A stretch of 33,792 nucleotides of DNA from Campylobacter showae CC57C (GTDB lineage Bacteria > Campylobacterota > Campylobacteria > Campylobacterales > Campylobacteraceae), in NCBI RefSeq assembly GCF_000344295.2, contig NZ_AOTD01000219.1, forward strand, positions 1 through 33,792, written 5' to 3'. The notes beneath the pieces were generated by a model, which saw only the letters and a list, made by a program, of their open reading frames with translations, was not told the origin of the DNA and made no database searches. This document shows positions 18,321 through 24,479 of the stretch, in pieces. Every line of letters starts with the position of its first letter. The first letter of the stretch is position 1. The translations under genes and the position numbers were made by a program.

Positions 18321-19743
18321 ATTTATCGTCCTACTGCTCGTCGTTTTGTACGGCGCCATTACTGTTTTGGTTTTTAACTTTTACCGCGATCTTGCGCTAA
18401 AGGACGCCAGGCAGGAGGCATTTTACGTGCTAGATGCGATGAACGGTATACGCGACTACATCTCCACCGTCCAGCGCCCGCTCATAGATGAGTTAAAAGA
18501 TCACGGCGCGATTGACAAAGACCTTTTTGATCCAAGGCTAATGTCCTCATCCTATATTACTCGTCAAATTTACAAAATCCAGCTCGCCAAAAAAAACATA
18601 AACTACGACTACAGGCTAACGGCGACGAATCCGCTAAATCCTGAACACGAAGGCACGGAATTTGAAAACGAAATTTTAGAAGGATTTAAAGAGGGTAAAT
18701 ATGAGGTCTACTCCGACATAATCAAAGATCAAAACGCCTCGTACTTTTTCGTCGGCCTTCCGGTCAAAAACTCCCACCCATCCTGCGTCGAGTGCCACAA
18801 CATAAACAGCGCGCCTAAAAAAATGCTCGAACAATACGGGAATTTAAACAATTTCGAGGGCAAAGTCGGCGACACGATAGCGATGGTAAGCTTTAAAATC
18901 CCGGTCAAAAGTATTTTGCTCTATCACAAGCAAGAATTTATAGTTAGCGGCGTGGCGATCACGGCGATCTTTGCGGCGTTTTTATTTTTCGTTTATAAAA
19001 TCCACAAAGGCAACGAAAAAACCAAACTGCAAAACGAGCTTTTGATGATAAATCAAAGCCGCCTGGCCTCGATGGGCGAAATGATCGGCAACATCTCGCA
19101 TCAGTGGCGCCAGCCTCTAGCCCAGATCAGCTCGACTTTGGTAAATTTGGAGCTTTACTCCGAGAGAGGCAAACTAAGCGAGCAGAGGCTAAAAGAGGCC
19201 ATCGAGGAGGCAAACGAGCAGGTCAAATTTATGTCCGGCACTATCGAGGATTTTAAAAATTTCTTTAATCCAAACATGCCAAAGAGCGAATTTGAGGTAA
19301 AACAGGCCGTAGAACAGGCTTGTAAAATTTTAAACGCGACGCTTAAAAAGCACGTCATCGACGTAAAAGTCGAGATAAAAGAAAATTTTACGCTTTACGG
19401 CAACATAAACGAGCTTATTCAAATTTTAATTAACATTATAAATAACGCCAAAGAAGCATTTTTAAACCTGCCGCAAGAGCGGGTGCAAGCAAACCGATGG
19501 CAAATTTTAATAACGACCTTTTTGTTAAACGGCGAGCGAGCGATAACGCTCAAAAATAACGCCGGTAATATAAATAAAGCGGTGATAAATAAAATTTTCA
19601 AGCCGCATTTTACTACGAAAAAGTCAGGCAGCGGGCTTGGGCTATATATGAGTAAGGTGATAGCCGAAAAAAATAACGCCCGAATTTACGCGCAAAATAT
19701 AAATAATGGCGTAGTATTTACTATTAAATTTAAAAATTCATAA
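18304..19743 (+). CDS. mccS: haem c-containing sensor histidine kinase (MccS-like)
   Basis: Membrane sensor kinase, partner of the preceding regulator. The GTG start (MKSKFKFIVL) leads directly into TM1 (7-25). A periplasmic domain spans about 26-209 and resembles the Tll0287/DUF3365 sensor fold. It ends with a true c-type haem site, C161-V-E-C164-H165, just before TM2 (212-231). The cytoplasmic part has the H-box LASMGEMIGNISHQWRQPL with H266, an N-box ILINIINNAKEAF, and F/G2 boxes KPHFTTKKSGSGLGLYMSK. The G1 box reads LKNNAGNI, so the usual adenine-contacting Asp is Asn. A covalent haem suggests sensing of redox state or of a ligand such as sulfite or NO; the signal itself is inferred. Confidence 0.85.
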   Translation: MKSKFKFIVLLLVVLYGAITVLVFNFYRDLALKDARQEAFYVLDAMNGIRDYISTVQRPLIDELKDHGAIDKDLFDPRLMSSSYITRQIYKIQLAKKNINYDYRLTATNPLNPEHEGTEFENEILEGFKEGKYEVYSDIIKDQNASYFFVGLPVKNSHPSCVECHNINSAPKKMLEQYGNLNNFEGKVGDTIAMVSFKIPVKSILLYHKQEFIVSGVAITAIFAAFLFFVYKIHKGNEKTKLQNELLMINQSRLASMGEMIGNISHQWRQPLAQISSTLVNLELYSERGKLSEQRLKEAIEEANEQVKFMSGTIEDFKNFFNPNMPKSEFEVKQAVEQACKILNATLKKHVIDVKVEIKENFTLYGNINELIQILINIINNAKEAFLNLPQERVQANRWQILITTFLLNGERAITLKNNAGNINKAVINKIFKPHFTTKKSGSGLGLYMSKVIAEKNNARIYAQNINNGVVFTIKFKNS

Positions 19744-19755
19744 TTTATTAAATTT

Positions 19756-19780
19756 CCCCTTTTTTCGCCCCCTTTTTACG
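19756..19780 (+). promoter_or_regulatory. direct repeat upstream of mccA, candidate regulator site
   Basis: CCCCTTTTTTCG (19756-19767) and CCCCTTTTTACG (19769-19780) match at 11 of 12 positions and start 13 bases apart. They lie 60-85 bases before the mccA start. OmpR-family regulators typically bind tandem direct repeats about one helix turn apart, so MccR is the obvious candidate. A GATA-N4-TATC inverted repeat (19780-19791) abuts it. No experimental site is known to me. Confidence 0.4.
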
Positions 19781-19840
19781 ATAGCATTATCAGTATGAAA
19801 TCTTTTTGATTTTAGATCCAAAATTTATAAGGAGGGCGCA

Positions 19841-21907
19841 ATGAGGAATTTAAGTAAAACCTTATTAGGTTTGCTTATGGGCGTTAGCGTCTTCGCATCG
19901 CAAGCCTGTTGCGAAGAACACAACATGCAGATGTCTCAACAAGCACGAGACGTCATAGCAAATCCAAAAGGCACGCTTCAAAGTAGAGGCGTAATATCCT
20001 TGCAAGACTACATCGTAGAAGAGCAAGAGATGTATGAGTGGCTGTTTAAAAACCACCCGATTTTCACAAAATACGGCGGTAAAACAGTCGGTAAACTAGA
20101 CGTTCACGACCGTGGACTTGAGTGGCTTGCCGAAGGTCACGGCTTTGACATGTCAAAAGCTAGTAAAAGAGACGGCGGTAAAGGCTACAGCTCTATGATG
20201 TATAGGATACCTGCGGGTTCGTCTTTGCAGTTTCCTAACAAATTCGTAGGATCTGAAAAGTGCGGCGAGTGCCACCCTGCGCAGTACGAGGTATGGAGCA
20301 GATCGCGCCACGCTACTACTATCCGCTTCCCTGGCGAGCACCCAGAGGTTAACAACAACCTAACCGATCCGGTATTTAGCCCGGATACTGCGTCTATCTT
20401 GCCTCAAGGTATTACTCCGGACGTTATTTACGCGACCGTCGGACACCTAAGAACCAAATTTGGCTACATAGACGCGTGGTTGCTGCGAGGAACTTACCAC
20501 GTAGAGGGCGGTTTGCTACGAGACGGCACGGGTCAGATCGTAGCAGGCGGTAACCAATTCCAAAGAACTTGGGCGTTAAATTTAACTCCCGAAACAGTTA
20601 AGAAAATCAAAGATTTCGTTCCTGATTTTCCGGAAACTCTAGCTGATTACGGCGATAACGGCGGATACGTCAGAGGTCTAGCCTCATACGCCGCTAAATA
20701 CAAAAAGTCAATGTTCTTCCAAGCAAACGGCTCTTACTGCGAAGTTTGCCACCCGTTCAAATTTGACTTTAAAACCAAGAAAGAGTTCTATGCGGCTCTT
20801 GGTAATGCCAAAGAGCTTCAAAAACACACTATCTCTAAAGGCGTAAGCTGTGAGGAGTGTCACGGAGCCGGCGGTCACCTTGACGGAGCTACAAACTTTA
20901 GAACATCAAACTGCGAACGCTGTCACCAAAGATTTAACTATAGCCCAGACCTAGCTAGAGCCAATCCTCTAAACCAAGGCAAGCTTGACCTATCTCTAAG
21001 CTCTAAATTTAAATCAATGGGACCAGGATGCGGATCTGAGGGTTCACAATCATACTTTACCGCTCACTACGATAAAGGCATGCGCTGCACCACTTGCCAC
21101 GATCCTCACGATAACACGGGTCCGGTTGTAGGCGACAAGACTATCAAAGGCGTAAACTATAACTCAGAGCAAGGCTACCTAAGCGCGCTTTACACTAAAC
21201 CGAAGATCAGAAAAGATTGTCAAGATTGCCACAAAGAGCAAGCATATATCGCTTCTAGAGCCGATACGCACAAAGACAACACTTGCGCATCTTGCCACAT
21301 GCCATTCATGATGAGCTGCGAGAACTTCTACGCTATCCAGTTCCAAGATAACGCTGGATTCGATACTCAAAGAAGATCTCACATCTGGAAAATCGACGTA
21401 GATCCTGCTAGAAAATCTCTAGTTGCGGGCGACGCGGCTAAAGGACCGAGAGATGCTAAAGATTGGCACTTCCAAAGAGATAAAAACGGACATAACTTCG
21501 TTGACCTAATGTGGGCGTGCGCTAGAACGTCTTGGGCGGATAAAGATATGCAAGATACTAAAGGCTGCCACAGCCCTGTTTTATCTGAGCTAAAACCTAC
21601 CCTACACTTCAAGAACCAAAAACAGGTTTACGACGAAGTAATGGGATGGCAAACTCCTGTTAAAAACGACTTCTCTCAAGTCAAAATCGGTATCGAAGGA
21701 CTTTACGCTATCTTAGAAACTAAGAAACTAAGTCCTAGCGATAAGACAAGAGTTTATGAGCTAATCGAAAAAGCGCAAGACACAGTTGACTTGCTACAAA
21801 AAGACGGCTCATGGGGTATGCACGGCTTTAAATACACAAAACAAAGACTCGATGCTTCTAAAGAGTACATCAAAGAAGCCCAAAGAATCATAAACAATAA
21901 TTTATGA
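19841..21907 (+). CDS. mccA: octahaem cytochrome c sulfite reductase MccA
   Basis: Periplasmic dissimilatory sulfite reductase, reducing sulfite to sulfide with six electrons. A signal peptide ends near A22 (SQA|CC). Seven classical haem sites start at C141, C300, C337, C358, C416, C460 and C482 (all CXXCH). The eighth is the MccA hallmark C560-x15-C576-H577. Apart from C23 and C24, only two cysteines are not in haem motifs, C397 (GPGCGSE) and C493 (MMSCENF). In W. succinogenes MccA two such cysteines hold Cu(I) at the active-site haem, and the 96-residue spacing agrees with what I recall. Length 688 is full. The ribosome site TAAGGAGGG is the strongest in the window, suggesting high expression. 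It leads the operon with mccB, mccC, mccD and ccsA1. Confidence 0.95.
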   Translation: MRNLSKTLLGLLMGVSVFASQACCEEHNMQMSQQARDVIANPKGTLQSRGVISLQDYIVEEQEMYEWLFKNHPIFTKYGGKTVGKLDVHDRGLEWLAEGHGFDMSKASKRDGGKGYSSMMYRIPAGSSLQFPNKFVGSEKCGECHPAQYEVWSRSRHATTIRFPGEHPEVNNNLTDPVFSPDTASILPQGITPDVIYATVGHLRTKFGYIDAWLLRGTYHVEGGLLRDGTGQIVAGGNQFQRTWALNLTPETVKKIKDFVPDFPETLADYGDNGGYVRGLASYAAKYKKSMFFQANGSYCEVCHPFKFDFKTKKEFYAALGNAKELQKHTISKGVSCEECHGAGGHLDGATNFRTSNCERCHQRFNYSPDLARANPLNQGKLDLSLSSKFKSMGPGCGSEGSQSYFTAHYDKGMRCTTCHDPHDNTGPVVGDKTIKGVNYNSEQGYLSALYTKPKIRKDCQDCHKEQAYIASRADTHKDNTCASCHMPFMMSCENFYAIQFQDNAGFDTQRRSHIWKIDVDPARKSLVAGDAAKGPRDAKDWHFQRDKNGHNFVDLMWACARTSWADKDMQDTKGCHSPVLSELKPTLHFKNQKQVYDEVMGWQTPVKNDFSQVKIGIEGLYAILETKKLSPSDKTRVYELIEKAQDTVDLLQKDGSWGMHGFKYTKQRLDASKEYIKEAQRIINNNL

Positions 21908-21916
21908 TGCGATTAC

Positions 21917-21940
21917 GGACGCCGCAAAAGCGCGGCGTCC
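21917..21940 (+). other. mccA-mccB intercistronic hairpin
   Basis: GGACGCCGC (21917-21925) and GCGGCGTCC (21932-21940) form a perfect, GC-rich 9-bp stem with a 6-base loop, 10 bases after the mccA stop. AAATTTAATA follows instead of a T-run. It is therefore more likely an mRNA-stabilising or partially terminating element that raises mccA expression over the downstream genes than a full terminator. Confidence 0.6.
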
Positions 21941-21960
21941 AAATTTAATAAGGTAAATTT

Positions 21961-22773
21961 ATGCGTTTTAAACTTAGCAAAAACCCGATTTTAGCTCTCT
22001 GCCTAACGGCCGGTTGCGTCTTGTGCGCTAGCGCGGCGGATAAAGAGACGATGACGCAAGAGCAAAAAGAATCATACAGTATCGGAATTTCAACCGGAAC
22101 CTACATCTCCGCACAACTAAAAAAACAAGAAAGCCTAGGCGTTAAATTTGACAGCAAGGCTATTTTAGACGGTTTTGCAGACGCCTTTAAAAAAGAACAA
22201 AAACTAACGGACGAAGAAATAATCTCCCTACTCAATCAAAGGGACGAAAAATTAAATAAGCTAACCCAAGACGCGTTTAAAAAAGCGCTTGAAAAAAATT
22301 TAAAAGAGGGTGAAGAATTTATGGCGAAAAACGCCAAAAACAAAAAGGTCAAAACGACTAAATCAGGGCTTCAGTATGAAGTCATGGCAGTCGGCGACGG
22401 CGATAAGCCAAGACCTGAGAGCGTAGTCGCGCTAAACTATAAAGCCTACCTCATAAACGGCAAAGTTTTTGACGATACGTACTCTAGAAACGAGCCTGCG
22501 ATTCTTTCGATGGTAAATTTGATAGACGGCCTACAAGAGGGCCTCATGATGATGAACGGCAACTCAAAGTATAAATTCGTCATCCCGTCTCACCTAGCTT
22601 ACGGAGACGAGGGCGCAGACGAGATACCGGGCGGCTCGACGCTGATTTTTGAAGTCGAGCTAGTAAAGGCGCTAAAACCTGGCGAACTAGCCGGCGCAGC
22701 CAAAAAAATAAGCGAAACTCAGCCGCGAAATTTCCATGGCGCGCATAGCCACGGAAGTAGCGTTGGTAGATAA
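21961..22773 (+). CDS. mccB: FKBP-type peptidyl-prolyl isomerase MccB
   Basis: Periplasmic prolyl isomerase and chaperone, expected to help fold MccA. A signal peptide covers about 1-26 (ILALCLTAGCVLCASA). A helical FKBP_N-like dimerisation region follows (27-130), then the FKBP domain (about 135-238) with VVALNYKAYLINGKVFDDTY, the VIPSHLAYGDEGADEIPGGSTLIFEVEL strand region and the expected aromatic and hydrophobic pocket residues. The last 15 residues are unusual for FkpA-type proteins: H259, H262 and H264 in a short Gly/Ser tail that could bind metal. AATAAGG precedes the ATG. In W. succinogenes the gene after mccA also encodes a PPIase called MccB. Confidence 0.9.
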   Translation: MRFKLSKNPILALCLTAGCVLCASAADKETMTQEQKESYSIGISTGTYISAQLKKQESLGVKFDSKAILDGFADAFKKEQKLTDEEIISLLNQRDEKLNKLTQDAFKKALEKNLKEGEEFMAKNAKNKKVKTTKSGLQYEVMAVGDGDKPRPESVVALNYKAYLINGKVFDDTYSRNEPAILSMVNLIDGLQEGLMMMNGNSKYKFVIPSHLAYGDEGADEIPGGSTLIFEVELVKALKPGELAGAAKKISETQPRNFHGAHSHGSSVGR

Positions 22774-22809
22774 ATTTAGGATATTTAATCCATACGGATG
22801 GAGAAGAAT

Positions 22810-23493
22810 ATGAAAGAGCAAAATACAAGAAGGACGTTTTTTAAAGTCCTTGCTTCGGGCGCGGCGGTTGCGGGAGCGACTAGCGTACTGGGCAAGAGTA
22901 TAAATTTAGACGCCCCTACGGAAAACGGCAAAAAGCCGCACTACGGCATGATCTTTGATCAGAACAAATGCGTCGGCTGTACCGACTGCGAGGTCGCCTG
23001 TAAAAAGGTAAATTCGGTTCCGAAAGGTCAAATGAGGCTTTTTATCCAGGATAAAACCGATCCGCTAAATTTGAAAGAAAAGCGCTATGTTAGAGTATCT
23101 TGTCAGCAGTGCGAGGATGCGCCGTGCGTGAACGTCTGCCCGACTAAAGCCTGCCACAAGGACGAAAAAACCGGTATCACGACGATGAACACCGACGACT
23201 GTATCGCCTGTAAATACTGCATCGTCGCCTGTCCTTACGATGTGCGCTTCATAAACCACAATACCAAAGCCGCAGAGAGCTGCAACTTCTGCTTGGATAC
23301 GAATTTAAAGGACGGCCACGAGCCTGCCTGCATCGAGGCGTGCAGATACGAGGCGATCGTATTCGGCGATCTAAACGACGAAGAATCGCACATCAGCAAG
23401 CTGCTTCGCGTAAAAGACAGCCTGCGCATGCATCCTGAGTGCGGCACGAAGCCGAGTCTGCGCTATATTCCTGCGGTAAAACTGGGGGTGTGA
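22810..23493 (+). CDS. mccC: ferredoxin-type Fe-S electron carrier MccC
   Basis: Periplasmic four-cluster iron-sulfur protein of the NrfC/DmsB type, passing electrons from the membrane quinol dehydrogenase to MccA. A twin-arginine signal lies at the N-terminus (NTRRTFFKVL, R7-R8 from this start), so export is by Tat with cofactors loaded. Cysteines group as C54/57/60/64, C98/101/106/110, C131/134/137/141 and C158/161/174/178, enough for four [4Fe-4S] centres. C115 is extra. I prefer ATG 22810 over ATG 22798 because GGAG sits 6 bases before it; the longer form adds only four residues. It ends one base before mccD begins. Confidence 0.9.
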   Translation: MKEQNTRRTFFKVLASGAAVAGATSVLGKSINLDAPTENGKKPHYGMIFDQNKCVGCTDCEVACKKVNSVPKGQMRLFIQDKTDPLNLKEKRYVRVSCQQCEDAPCVNVCPTKACHKDEKTGITTMNTDDCIACKYCIVACPYDVRFINHNTKAAESCNFCLDTNLKDGHEPACIEACRYEAIVFGDLNDEESHISKLLRVKDSLRMHPECGTKPSLRYIPAVKLGV

Positions 23494-23494
23494 T

Positions 23495-24464
23495 ATGAAC
23501 GGAGCTATAAATTTCACTGCGACCTTCTCGCACGGCGTAGAGTGGGGCTGGCCGATAGCGGTTTATCTTTTGCTAGCGGGTATGAGCGGCGGCGCTTTAG
23601 TAGTCGCGATCCTCGTTAAATTTTATAAAAAACAGACCGAGAGCACGCCGCTATTTAAGGCTGCGTCGTTGCTATCTTTAGTTACGATCTTACTCGGTAT
23701 GGTCTGCCTTGTAGCCGACCTTGAGAGGCCGCTACTTTTCTGGAAAATTTTGATCAATTACAACTTTACCTCGGTTATGTCCGTGGGCGTGGCGGCGCTT
23801 TGCATCTATATCCCGCTTAGCTTCGTAGCCTGCCTTTATGCGTTTGAAGCTGATCTTAGCGGATTTTTATTGCGCAGACTTACTTTTTTAAAAGGGCTTT
23901 TCACGCTCGTAAGAAAATTTTAAACGCGCTTCGCCCGCTACTTCTTGCGCTTACGCTTGTTTTGCGGTCGCGATCTGCGCCTATACGGGCTTTTTGATCT
24001 CGGTTTTAGTTAGATTTCCTATCCTTAATACCGCCGTTTTACCTGCGCTTTTCGTGGCGTCTGGCCTATCTGCCGGCATCGCAGGCTCAAGCCTGATAGC
24101 CGCGCTTTTCTTTAAAGCGGACCCGCACGGCGGCGATCTAAAAACCTTGCACGCGGTCGAGTGGCCTGTTTTGGCGATGGAAATTTTACTAATCGGCATG
24201 ATTTTCGTCTCGCTTATCACTGGCAGCGACATGCAAAAAGCTGCAAGCATAGCCTTTAGCGAGGGGCTCTACGCTCAGCTATTTTGGCTCGGCGTCGTGG
24301 GCGTAGGTTTTTGCGTACCGCTCGTTTTAAATTTCGCACTGGGCAAAAAGATCGCTCACACCGCGTTTGCATTCTACGTTAGCGCGCTTGCCAGCGTGGT
24401 CGGAGTATTACTTCTTAGAATGTTTATACTATACGCGGGACAAACTTACGATATAATAATGTAA
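23495..24464 (+). pseudogene. mccD: NrfD-like quinol dehydrogenase MccD, frameshifted
   Basis: Polytopic NrfD-family protein expected to oxidise menaquinol and reduce MccC. Here it is split. The first frame (23495-23923) encodes the conserved start: WGWPIAVYLLLAGMSGGAL, DLERPLLFWKILINYNFTSV and more. It stops at TAA 23921. Homology continues in the next frame as LNALRPLLLALTLV (about 23914-23961) and then in the third frame as FAVAICAYTGFLISVLVRF to the proper end at 24464. One missing base in AAAA (23914-23917) and one in TTTT (23960-23963) explain both shifts. Restoring them gives a continuous NrfD of about 323 residues. Either the gene is inactivated or these are homopolymer read errors; all neighbours are intact. 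Confidence 0.85.
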
Positions 24465-24479
24465 AACTGCGGAGGGTTA

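Noticed and set aside
19841-21907. MccA as a pentahaem nitrite reductase (NrfA) or octahaem tetrathionate/hydroxylamine enzyme
   Set aside because: There are eight haem sites, no CXXCK motif, and a CX15CH site plus two matching spare cysteines, which is specific for MccA.
23994-24464. Second half of mccD as an independent gene starting at TTG 23994
   Set aside because: NrfD homology continues upstream of it in the same and adjacent frames, and there is no ribosome site; it is the 3' part of a broken gene.
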